From: Ashinkailepas kermadecensis
Taxonomy: Eukaryota; Arthropoda; Thecostraca; Neolepadidae
Assembly (NCBI GenBank): GCA_034440615.1
Contig: JAOTOM010005144.1
Coordinates: 483,501-547,500 of the forward strand
Length of the DNA stretch: 64,000 nt
Reading direction: 5' to 3'
The translations under genes were made by a program, and so were the position numbers. A model generated the notes under the pieces. That model did no database searches. It worked only from the letters and a program-made list of their open reading frames with translations, and was not told the origin of the DNA. Shown in pieces: positions 54,650-64,000 of this stretch. Position 1 is the stretch's first letter, and every line of letters starts with the position of its first letter.

Positions 54650-54745
54650 CGGGAGAATTTTGCATGCAAATTGTGCATGCAAATTTTGCATACAAATTCT
54701 ACATGCAAATTTTGAATGCAAATTTTGCATGCAAAGCTTTTGTAC
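54650..54745 (+). repeat. 13-bp array of POU octamers in NPF intron 1
   Basis: Six units of ATGCAAATTTTGC at exact 13-bp spacing (54664, 54677, 54690, 54703, 54716, 54729). Four contain a perfect ATGCAAAT octamer; two are one-base variants (ATACAAAT, ATGCAAAG). It lies 70-150 bp after the NPF splice donor. Confidence 0.9.
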
Positions 54746-55059
54746 AAATATTGTATAACACATGTAAAAAGATGCTCTTCGAAGGAAGCGAATGTTTGGA
54801 TCGTAGGCAGCAATGCATCCGATGTTCTTGGGCCTTCTTGGGTGTCTTCTTTGGCCCTCTTCGAATGTTCTTGGGCCTACAATGAACAATTCCGTGTACT
54901 TGCACTGCGTACTTGTGTTGTGCACATGCATTGACGTTGCCACTTTAATTTCACTCTGATCATGAACTGCGGTGAGCCTTGGATAATTTTGTGCCGTGTG
55001 CGCAGTAAGGGGTATGTGTTTCTCCATGTCTCGAAACATATTTGGAGGATTCTAGCTAA
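54746..55059. other. NPF intron, no feature seen
   Basis: A short internal repetition (GTTCTTGGGCCTTCTTGGG) at about 54820-54885. Nothing else recognised. Confidence 0.5.
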
Positions 55060-55375
55060 TCTGTAAGACGTTAGTTTGTATTATTAGGTCAAATACCCCA
55101 TAATGGAAGTGAGGTGGATGGAATCCATGAAGGAAAATCAAGATCAGCTGTTGAAATTCCACAAGTTTTAGTATGTGCCATTATCAAGGTTTTGTATTAT
55201 TAGGTCAAATACCCCATAATGGAAGTGAGGTGGATGGAATCCATGAAGGAAAATCAAGATCAGCCGTTGAAATTCCACAACTTTTAGTATGTGCCATTAT
55301 CAAGGCTATTTGGTCAGGTCCAACCTTGTTTAATCCTTGCCATCATAGGTGAGGGGGAGGTGGTTAATGAAACCA
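55060..55375 (+). repeat. 116-bp direct repeat, two tandem copies plus tail
   Basis: TAGGTCAAATACCCCATAAT starts at 55085 and 55201, period 116 bp, about 97% identical. The second unit continues into a 70-bp tail (GGTCAGGTCCAACCTTGTTT ... TTAATGAAACCA). Confidence 0.95.
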
Positions 55376-55929
55376 GACGCAAAGTTATTTTTCAACCACC
55401 ACGGAGGAAATTGTGGACATCAGCGCACCATCGCACAATTGGCATAGCTGAGAGGGCATTCTGAACCTAATTGGCCTGAAACACGTCAAGATGTCCTGTC
55501 AGGTCAGTTAGCTGAGACGTCATAAGGGGGAACATGTCAGGGTGCTTTTCAGCAAAGTCCCGAGTTGTGGACAATTAACAAATTATTACCCTGACATTAC
55601 CAATGGTATGGTAGAACGATGGGCAACTCAGCTAATCAGCTAACATTGGTCATTCACTTTTTCAAGGTCCTTCGACATTATGGACTCAACTTAAACTCAG
55701 GGGACCTTTTACGGTTTCTGACTCACACTTGGGCAAGATTGGACACGGACCCCAATTTTGGAAACCTATTTTAACCCTGTCGTATACGAGAAAAGCGTTT
55801 TCCAGCAATACTTCAGAAGTTTCCAGAACGAGGTCAACACTTGAAGCTCATAAGATTCCTGACCATGGTTTGAAATGTAGCAAACTGCACATTGTTAGTG
55901 TCTAAAGACTGCGAATACTGTGCTCAGCA
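55376..55929. other. Spacer between repeat copies
   Basis: No gene recognised. Lies between the second and third copy of the 116-bp repeat and could be part of the same larger element. Confidence 0.5.
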
Positions 55930-56116
55930 TTGCAAACGCTTAGTTTGTGTTATAAGATCAAATACCCCATATTGGAAGTGAGGTGGATGGAATCCACGAA
56001 GGAAAATCAAGATCAGCTGTTGAAATTCCACAACTTTTAGTATCAAGGCTATTCGGTCAGGTCCAACCTTGTTTAATCCTTGCCATTATAGGTGAGGGGT
56101 GGTTAATGAAACCATA
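55930..56116 (+). repeat. Third copy of the 116-bp repeat with tail
   Basis: AAGATCAAATACCCCATATT and the same tail, with a 15-bp internal deletion before TATCAAGG. Confidence 0.9.
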
Positions 56117-57949
56117 TTAATATTTTATACACATTGTGATGTGTTATTGTGCACAGGCTGTTGAACACATGAGACGATTTAGCTCGACAATTCTCGATCT
56201 CAAGAAAAATAATTAAGTGCTCTTCAAATTGATCCGGAATGTCAACTGGTAATTTGAAGTATAAATATCGGGTGACACAGAACCACGATAACAATGACTG
56301 GTCCAATATGTCGACGATATTTTTTTAACAACGGGAACTCATTTTACTTCATATTTTGAGGAAAACAATCGAACTTTCGAAATTTTGAACTTCAGTATTT
56401 CCAAGGAGGAGGTCGATGCATATTTTCCTCTTTGATTAAAAAAACTGAATTTCGAAATAGCAAAAAATGACCTCCAGGTTGTAAAAAGTGACGTCATCGG
56501 CGACGTCATCAGTGTTCGTAGTGGCGTCATTCCTGTTAATTTCTTTTAAATGATTGTGTGCTTCCAGAATCGTCATGGGCTATCTGACGGTGCTTTTTTT
56601 TACTGAGTGCCGTAGGTTCTGGGAACCTGTGTGAAAAGGAATCCGCTTCCTCCCCTCGGCCGGGCGAAGAATGATCGTTGGCCCGCCCCGGCGCTGATTA
56701 GGAAATTGAACTTAGTGTCACGACATGCAGAATATATCATGCATATACGTCTGTTATTTTATAATTCAATCGAATAAAATGGATCCGATCTGAATTCAGT
56801 TCCGATTATGTAAAGCTTGATCATCGAATACGAATGCTAAAATTATGCCTTCAAATTAGCACAGTTCTGATAGAACACCTTGCAGCATGCAATATAATAT
56901 ACCGGAATGGAATGATATAACACAGTATCAAGTTCAACTTCCTCAAATACTGGATTTAAAACCACATAGTTACCTATTTCATGCGCAAGAATTGCATCAG
57001 CCGCAAAAAAAGTTCAAAATAGATCTTCGCAATTGTATTCGTTGCCATGCAAAAATAGACGCGAAAAATATGATATTGGTGGCATATTCTGTGATCACGT
57101 ACAATTTCCTAACGGATATTCTTGGATGCCGATACGTATTTTTCATGACTAATGATTTTTTTTTTAACAACCCTCCGGAATGGAGTCCATGGAGTTTAAA
57201 CGTCGAAACGCGGCGTCAGGCCTCAAATTCTAATTTCCCAATCGTATTTATAAGAACGGTGGGGAAAATGTGAGTACCTACAATGAATCTCAGTTGTCCT
57301 TCACCCAATAGGGCGCAATTTTCCTGATGGCAGAACCGTGGCATAGGCTGCGGTGAGGATTGCGCTCAAACTGTTCAAATTTCAGCCAGATTGACGCTGT
57401 TGGATCTTCTGCCTGAAAAGCGCAGCCAAGCAGCACATTCGTGCAAGCAAATTCTTCGTGCTGGGTGTTGAGCACACGAACCAGAATTCTTCAAACAATC
57501 CGTTATCCAGATCATCTTAGAACGTACTGCATCGGAGGAATGATTGGGTATTCTGGCCAAATATTGCGAGCGGCATGTGTTGACTGATTGAAACACTGAT
57601 TGAGGTGGGGCTTCACTCGAAACAGATCTCCCCAACAGCAGATCTCCCATCTACTTGTCGTGTTTACATCAACCAAGGGACGATTAATGAGGACTGATCG
57701 GCTTCATAAACAGAAGCATGTGGAATATGTAACACGCTTGCGATTGCATATAGCAGAAATCGCCACCGGTTGCAACAGGGCATAGTTGGAATTATGCTAT
57801 GTCCATTAAAATCTATATGAACGTAGCGAATAACAGAAGGAAGCAATTGTGTCCATGGAGAACACTCTACTTTTACTCAAGGTAACACAATTTATGCCTT
57901 CATTAGAGATGTGACAATGTCCCTTTATTTTCCGTACTAGGTTTTATTT
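56117..57949. other. No gene recognised
   Basis: AT-rich. Perfect TGACGTCA at 56489-56496, followed by two further ACGTCAT words within 40 bp. The 128-codon plus frame at 56887-57273 shows no family signature. Confidence 0.5.
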
Positions 57950-58065
57950 TCTAGGTTGTTGTCGGCAGCGAAATTGTTTGTTTTTCTTACTGGTCATCAC
58001 GGGACTGTTGGACCTTGATTGCCAGCGAGGAGTGCCTTGTTTTCCCACGTATTTAACCATCTTTG

Positions 58066-58067
<2 letters not shown>
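57950..58067 (+). repeat. Dispersed repeat Z, copy 2
   Basis: GCAGCGAAATTGTTTG, TTTTTCTTACTGGTC, GGGACTGTTGGACCTT and CACGTATTTAACCATCTTTG match 29476-29628 (inverted). Ends at (TA)n, as there. Confidence 0.8.
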
Positions 58068-58123
<56 letters not shown>

Positions 58124-58212
58124 TATCAACATAGGGAAGGGATGCTCGGTAGGTTGGGGCCCTCTTAAGACGTTCGTCCTTCGGACCAAATCCTGGCTAC
58201 GCCACTGTATCA
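58068..58212 (-). repeat. (TA)n plus inverted GTAGCCAGG-family repeat, copy 3
   Basis: (TA)n at 58068-58116, then on the minus strand GTGGCGTAGCCAGGATTTGG (about 58193-58212) followed by GTCCG ... GGGCCCC ... CTACCGAGCATCCC. Matches the copies at 9789 and 26768. Confidence 0.8.
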
Positions 58213-59355
58213 GGTGCCAGTTTGAAAAAATGCTTCATTGCAATAACATGGACGATGCAGTTAAGAACTGGAAATGTAACGGAAAGCACTGGAGCGAGAT
58301 ATTGTAGGCCCCTGCACTAAAGGAGACCATGGGAACTTCAATTAATGTCCGTGCATGGTATGTACCGACAGCGAAAATAATCCCACCTTGTGATACATGC
58401 TTAACTGAGATGACATATTTATTTATGGTATGCCTAGAGAAGGTATCATGCTTAACACCCACAAGGTATCGGTCAGATATGCTACGTTGGGTATTCAACA
58501 ACTTGTTCCTTTAAGTTTCGGTGGTGAATTCACAGTGCAATATATGCAGCTCCTGTGCAATATATGCAGTCTGTGTGAGAGAGTAACTGTGCATGCTTTA
58601 TAGGGGAAAAGAATTGAGGTACGTTCAATGTTCATATGGGAGAGAGGATTGGATGTATGCTATGCATTAGCCAAGGGTGATTACCCGAAAAAAGCCTATC
58701 ACCCTCCACACTAGACTAAGCATTCAAGCAAAGTTTTACTCAGCCCCATGCAAATCTGAAGGCATCCATTTATCACTTAGCTTAGTGCAATTGCTCTTGC
58801 CTGCTGATAAAGCAGTTAAGCTCTTGTCTGGGGGGGATTTCATGCCCCCTCCTAAGTTTTTCCGCAATAGTGAAAAAACGACACGCGGCAGCGCGCTGCA
58901 ATTTGTCGCGCCTTTCCCCACATCAAATTCTATCTACGATAGATACGGTCAACGAGTTATTGAAGGTCGAGTGAAGCCATTTCCAAAAAGTTCAACCATT
59001 CCTCACGCTTCAAAATATAAATATCTTCAAATGCAACTTTCAGCGTTTGCTTATCTTTAGGGATGCAAGCAAACGCACCTGAGGAATTTTTCATTTCTTT
59101 TGTTTGTTTTTGATGACATTAGTTTTACATATTTGCCCATTAGTGCTAAAATCGAAGATTCTGAGTAAAGTAAGCATATTTTTACGGGGCAGGATGACTC
59201 AAAACAACGTTTCGCGGTGAGTTTTACCCATTAGACAAATAAAAATTAAAGAAAATTGAAAACACAATTTTATAAATTTCAAGAAATTACAATGTAGATT
59301 TTTTGGGTGGGCATTAATTTTTGGGCCATGTTTGATTTCGCCTTCCTTTTCCGAC
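58213..59355. other. No gene recognised
   Basis: A 20-bp duplication (GTGCAATATATGCAG) at about 58533-58572. The plus frame 58677-59060 has no family signature. Confidence 0.5.
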
Positions 59356-59590
59356 TCCAAATAATTTTGTTTGCAAAATGTCCCCAAAAATGAACTCCCA
59401 ACAGCCAAAAAATAATGTCGGTCGTGATCACATAAACCCCCTAGTGACGTCACTTCTTGGGGGGATACAATTTTGGGTGTGGTTTCGGGCCATACTCATT
59501 GAGCACTTTCCGATGACACCACTTTCGGTTTCATGCAACACCTAGTTTGGAAATTAGAGGGGGTATAAAAGGACCCCCGAGACGGGGTAT
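59356..59590 (+). repeat. Dispersed repeat X, plus copy
   Basis: Shares in order AAATGTCCCCAAAA, GAACTCCC, CCCCCTAGTGACGTCACTT (perfect CRE 59445-59452), ACTTTCCGATGACACC and TAGTTTGGAAATTAGAGGGG with the reverse complement of 63786-64000. It ends with GGGGTATAAAAGGACCCCC, a TATA-like box. Confidence 0.85.
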
Positions 59591-61831
59591 GAGGATCTGA
59601 CCGGAAACGCGGGCTAAGGTTTCAAATTGATAAGTTCGAACAAAGCTGGTTTTGCATTCTTACATGAAAGTTAGATGTAGACGTATGCATTATGTGGAGG
59701 GTTTTCCAGAGTGGGGTGTCATAGTACCAAGTGCACCATGGGAATACATGCATCTAGCGTTTGATCACCTATCTTCTCACTTTTCTGACAGCGTACACTC
59801 ACACGCATTTGAGAACTATGGCCAGTCTCGAAGTCCACTGGAAGACTTCGTCCGAGCACCACAAGTTCTCAATTGAGAACCCTACGGTTCTCAAGAGAAA
59901 GGTACTCTTCCGAGAATATTGGCTGGTGTCCGAGATAATTGTGTGGTGTCAGGCGGATTGCTCAAACTTCTCCAAGAACCCTGACTGACACCCTTTCAAG
60001 AATATAAAAAACCTTGCTGAGGTTCAGACAATATTGGGAACTCCCACAAGAGCACCACGTGGTTTGAATGGGGTACTGTATACGGCGTCTGATGCTATTG
60101 AAAGGTGTCATGAAAGCACCACACGCTTCAGTAGAGAAACTCTTGAGTAGTCTCGGACACCGTTGCAGGCATTACGCATGCACCACTTTTTTTAAAGAAA
60201 AAAAACTACTAATCTGGAATATTTAATTAAAGATATTCTGCATAAAAACACCGCAGTTAGCACAAGAACAATGATGCAACTGTCCCAGCGGATCTCACGT
60301 TTTGAAGCGTAATCTGTATATAACGCTGCCAGCAGAGGCTAGCATCAACCCAAAGAAACAATGGAAAAACAAAACATCCTGGTGGACATAGGAAGAACGA
60401 TGACGCAATCACGACCAAACCAACCGGAACTGGATCTAAGCTGGAACCGGAACGAACTAACCGAAGCGGAATTGGAACCGAAGCAAACGTTACGCGGAGC
60501 TCATATTCTGAGTTGGAAGAACGCTGCTTTCTGACGCACCACTGCTGGCACCTTTGTGCCAACATGGACATAGAAGATGTGTAGCTGGAGGGACGCCAGC
60601 AGCACCTTGCACGTGCGCTGCACCACCTGCGCCAACGCTGTGGACCACGCCCCACAGCAGCACCGCCGCTCCCAGCGTCGCGCACTGTGCGACTTCTTCC
60701 TCGTCCATGACGATGATGTATCCGTCTGCAGTAGCAATTATAATTATTATGATTATATAGGATATTATTATTATAGTGTGTGCGAACACTGTGCAGCGTA
60801 ACCTGATGCATTGTAACTGCTGAGATGAAGTGAAAATGTTACCTGATTGGGGCTAGGACATGCTGACTGGCGACGATAATTGAATATCACATGTGATGCT
60901 TTAAATGTTATCCGATTTGCTTTGGGAACAACACATACCACAACCAACAATCCATGGGGATGGCTGGTGCAGGGATGGAACTTTCCGAAAAGGTAGCAAA
61001 GTGGCAATCTCGGTGAGGTCTCGCCGGCCCGCACGAATGTACTGGTGGCACATCCCGTTGCGCACGGCGGGTTTATGTGCACGCACAAAACAGTGCTGGT
61101 GCGAACGGGTGGGGAGAGAGAAAACGGACGGTGGATGAAACATGCGAAGAAAAAGAAAAGAAAAGAAGCAAATCACTGCCCCGAAATACTCCATATTTGT
61201 ATCGCTTGTTGTCAACATATTGACGGAATCCCGTCCACTTTCACCGTTAACTATTTGCGGTTTGATACTACCTATTGGCAAGTTTTTTTCCCTCAGAACT
61301 ATTATCTTCCACAAGCTGTCCGATATCATTGGCCAGCATTTCTACACTCCTCGTACCTCTGACCAGCTTGCATTCTCATGCACGGAACCGACATCTGCTC
61401 GAACAACCGCGATATGGTGGTCTCTAATTTCCTCCCACAACTTCATGTTCACAGACAAAGATTTCACCTGCAAGCCGGTCTTTTCATTGATCTTGTCAGT
61501 AGGCGTGTTTGGGGACGTCCTGGCTGCATTCGATCGTGGCGGCATTGCTCCTGGGGTTTTGTTGTGGGGAGTCCGAGCCGCGCCGCGCTGTACAATGTCA
61601 ATTACTGTCTTAATTGCAGATCTATGCGAAGTACAGGTCTGCGCAGTATAATATTTTCTTCAAATAATCAAGACACGACTACGCTTATATGCGGCAATTG
61701 TGCACACATATGCACATAATTGAGTGTCTCACTCACTTTAGTAACTGCGCCACTTATGCGCCAGTTGAGTGTCTTTGTTTGCAATGTTGCCCAATCTGAG
61801 GTTCCAATAAGAATGATATCCCTTTCTTTCT
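59591..61831. other. No gene recognised
   Basis: Contains a GC-richer patch at 60550-60720 with open frames on both strands but no convincing domain. Frames at 60901-61329 (minus) and 61142-61651 (plus) overlap and are unrecognised. A TTCTCAAGAGAA/TTCTCAATTGAGAA-type short palindrome cluster lies near 59866-59930. Confidence 0.45.
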
Positions 61832-62081
61832 GTCTCTGTCTCTGTCTCTGTCTCTGTCTCTGTCTCTGTCTCTGTCTCTGTCTCTGTCTCTGTCTCTGTC
61901 TCTGTCTCTGTCTCTGTCTTTGTCTCTGTCTCTGTCTCTGTCTCTGTCTCTGTCTCTGTCTCTGTCTCTGTCTCTGTCTCTGTCTCTGTCTCTGTCTCTG
62001 TCTCTGTCTCTGTCTCTGTCTCTGTCTCTGTCTCTGTCTCTGTCTCTGTCTCTGTCTCTGTCTCTGTCTCTGTCTCTGTGT
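61832..62081. repeat. (TCTGTC)n microsatellite, about 42 units
   Basis: Hexamer CTGTCT repeated over 250 bp with a single variant (TTTGTC at about 61919). All frames are open. Confidence 0.98.
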
Positions 62082-62519
62082 GTGTCATTCCCCTGATTTG
62101 CGCCAGTATGCACCAGATACAATGTAGCCTCCAACGTCCAGCGCCGTCATCACTAACTCGGCCAGCTCACTGTAATCATGGCAACCGCCGACCCCCGCGT
62201 CAACAATACCGCGAAGAGCGACAGCAGTCTCCACCCCCACACCACTCGAGCGCAGCAAGCATTCATCTCGTCGATCCAAAAGTGTATGGTGCTTCCCCGG
62301 TTCCGCACGAGTTACACTAATTTAAATGCTTTCATTCGTATAAAAACAAAATCCTTCTGGGTCGAACCCGGATTCAGGGTCAGACATATATTACAACCAT
62401 TCACAATCGACTTATCGCTGTTAGGGATCCACGTCAGTAGTATGAAAAGAGGTCAATGACAACAACATGTATACATACATGCATTCACGCAGCACATTCA
62501 CACATTATAGTGTGGTGTA
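62082..62519. other. No gene recognised
   Basis: Nothing recognised; right side adjoins the LINE relic. Confidence 0.5.
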
Positions 62520-63785
62520 CGGAGTAAAGCTGGGTGTCATTCCGGATCTCTGCGCAGGTGGTACTTCAGGTGGCAGCCGAACAAGTGTACTGCAAGTCGA
62601 AGAAGGTCATAGGGCGGGTCGTTGTACTGTCGAACCGCCCGGAGGAAAATCGTATTCTTCCAATTTCGGTTCGTAACCAGGGGAGATACGAGTCGCCATC
62701 CCGCCTCGGGGGCCGGTCATGAGTCTCAGCCACCGGTGATAATCCGTTGGCTATGGACGCAGCTCACCGTGTCGCCGTACCTTGCACACCAGCACAGCGT
62801 GTGGCACAATACCAGATTATCCCACTCAGCAAGTCCATCCTCTCCGGCAGATCCGAATACGATGAAATTTTTCCGGCCGAAAATAATTTTTGCTGCGTCG
62901 TTGATGATCTTTTTCCAGTCGAGACAGACTTTTATTCGATCCGTTTTCGCACACCTAAATGCGGTACTGGATCTGCGATAGAACCTCGCGTAGGACGAAG
63001 ATGACAGCGGGCGGCAGATGGCCTCTCAGATGTGACAGCTCACTCACAATGTCGAAACAGCGCCAAGTGATGATGGGGACGTGAGAGTCCCAGCTGAGAA
63101 ACCCATCGAAAATAAGGCCGATATTTTGTGTTTCTGAGATGGGGAGGTGATCATGATTGCAAAGTTTTGCCGATAATTTTGTGGCATGACGGACGTTTTG
63201 CTGATTGCCCAGCAACGTCAACTGAGTCTTTCCTGCATTCACCTTGGGACCATTCCCACGAAACCAAATGTCAAGAGATTCCAACCAAACCTAAAACCAA
63301 ATGTCAAGAGATTCCAAAACCAAATGTCAAGAGATTCCAAAACTTGTTCCATCCGAGTGACGACGTTTTGGAACTCATATTTTTTACCACCGACACAATT
63401 TGAGTGTTATCGGCATATAGGACTACTACTGCGCCTTCTGCGAACAGACCAATGTCGCTGGAAAAGAAGCAGGAGGGCAAGGGGCCCAGAGCTGATCCTT
63501 GAAAGGCTCCGATGCTGTTGGGCAAGGATAGATACTTTTTATTTGTCCCTGGACTTTCAGTGAAGCCGACAACACTATGGGTGTGATTATGGAGGTAAAC
63601 TGAAAATCAGGAAATGTCGATACCGTAGAGGCTTAATTTTGGGAGGAGCTTCGAGGAATATCACATCAAAACTTTTACTCAAAACCAGCAGGTAATGAAG
63701 GGACATCTCCCCTCGGTCGTTGGCGAAAAGGATTGGTTCGAACATGGAAATCAGGGCGGTTCCTGTCGAGGGACGCGGGCGGATA
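62520..63785 (-). pseudogene. CR1-like LINE reverse transcriptase relic
   Basis: Minus strand, in order: STGTALISMF and ANDRGEMSL (63790-63700), LLVLSKSFDVI (palm, first catalytic Asp position now Val-Leu-Ser context), FQGSALGPLP, VVVLYADNTQIVSVV (catalytic YADD changed to YADN), WFRGNGPKVNAGKTQLTLLG, IGLIFDGFLSWDSHV, LSHLRGHLPPAVI, LSQIQYRI, then a decayed C-terminus (CENGSNKSLSRLEK, CKVRRHGE, GMATRISPGYEPKLE). Frameshifts and stops throughout, plus a short triplication of CCAAATGTCAAGAGATTCC at 63267-63340. It is cut at its 5' side by repeat X. It belongs to a different LINE group from LINE B. Confidence 0.82.
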
Positions 63786-64000
63786 AACACCCCCCCCCCT
63801 CTAATCTCCAAACTAAGCGTCGCACGAAAACGAAAGAGGTGTCATCGGAAAGCGCTCGACTAGTAGGGCCAGACACCACCCCAAATTCCCCCCCCCCCAC
63901 AAAGTGACGTCACTAGGGGGCCTAGATTTTCACGACTTACATCATGTTTTTGGCTCTGGGGAGTTTGTTTTGGGGCATATTTGAAAATCCAAAAGTCATT
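63786..64000 (-). repeat. Dispersed repeat X, minus copy, cut by window end
   Basis: Reverse complement matches 59356-59590, including CCCCCTAGTGACGTCACTTT (CRE 63905-63912), CTTTCCGATGACACC and TAGTTTGGAGATTAGAGGGG. Contains C-runs at 63790 and 63888. Confidence 0.85.

Noticed and set aside
58490..58540. NPF second exon (AG followed by T-TTC-GGT-GGT)
   Set aside because: The only AG-N-TTY-GG match downstream lacks the dibasic cleavage site after Gly and a good polypyrimidine tract.
60490..60811. Harbinger-like transposase N-terminus (MDEEEVAQ...)
   Set aside because: The acidic start is suggestive, but neither the following basic/WVHPI block nor the nuclease motifs could be found in any frame.
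61720..62134. Open frames of Leu-Cys, Thr-Glu or Arg-Asp repeats
   Set aside because: Translation of the (TCTGTC)n microsatellite.

Overview
This window looks like repeat-dense nuclear DNA of an invertebrate, most likely an arthropod and possibly a crustacean. The reasons are: a neuropeptide F exon of arthropod type; single-exon-like GC-rich gene pieces set in long AT-rich noncoding stretches; non-LTR retrotransposons with endonuclease, RT and RNase H; Penelope-like elements with GIY-YIG endonucleases; a tRNA-derived SINE; a mariner relic; and very abundant mini- and microsatellites. Nothing looks bacterial: there are no operons and no ribosome-binding sites. The species cannot be fixed from this sequence alone.

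Layout. 0-6 kb: two abutting related satellites (26 and 29 bp units), an 18-bp minisatellite, a near-perfect 125-bp-arm palindrome (2.63-2.91 kb) and a 33-bp satellite (5.3-5.96 kb). 6.6-8.4 kb: a rhodopsin-like GPCR read across several frames with an in-frame TAG, so a pseudogene or an uncorrected assembly. 9.8-18.4 kb: minisatellites, a mariner relic (12.4-13.1 kb) and a LINE RT/RNase H relic (16.5-17.4 kb). 18.45-19.9 kb: about 20 copies of a 68-bp satellite. 20.5-21.8 kb and 27.3-29.4 kb: two Penelope-like elements, each with inverted arms that carry hammerhead-like motifs and end at (TA)n tracts. 24.9-26.2 kb (minus strand): a protein with a death-effector-like and a death-like domain, resembling the adaptor FADD. 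30-37 kb (minus strand): one LINE nested inside another, next to a hairpin-forming tandem array. 43.2-44.8 kb: a gag-only LINE derivative. 52.2-52.5 kb: a tRNA-derived SINE. 54.25-54.6 kb: a neuropeptide F first coding exon behind a CRE/TATA promoter, with a POU-octamer array in its intron. 57.9-64 kb: more (TA)n-linked repeats, a dispersed repeat in inverted copies, and a degenerate CR1-like LINE.

How it fits together. Only two cellular genes can be named with some confidence (neuropeptide F and the FADD-like adaptor); a broken GPCR is a third. Most remaining recognisable DNA is retroelement debris. The Penelope arms, the (TA)n tracts and a repeat beginning GTAGCCAGGATTTGGTCC recur side by side, which suggests linked insertion history or a shared seed for the (TA)n expansions. 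The large open frames in the satellites and in (TA)n or (TCTGTC)n tracts are by-products of repetition, not genes. All homology calls come from reading motifs by eye; no database search was possible.
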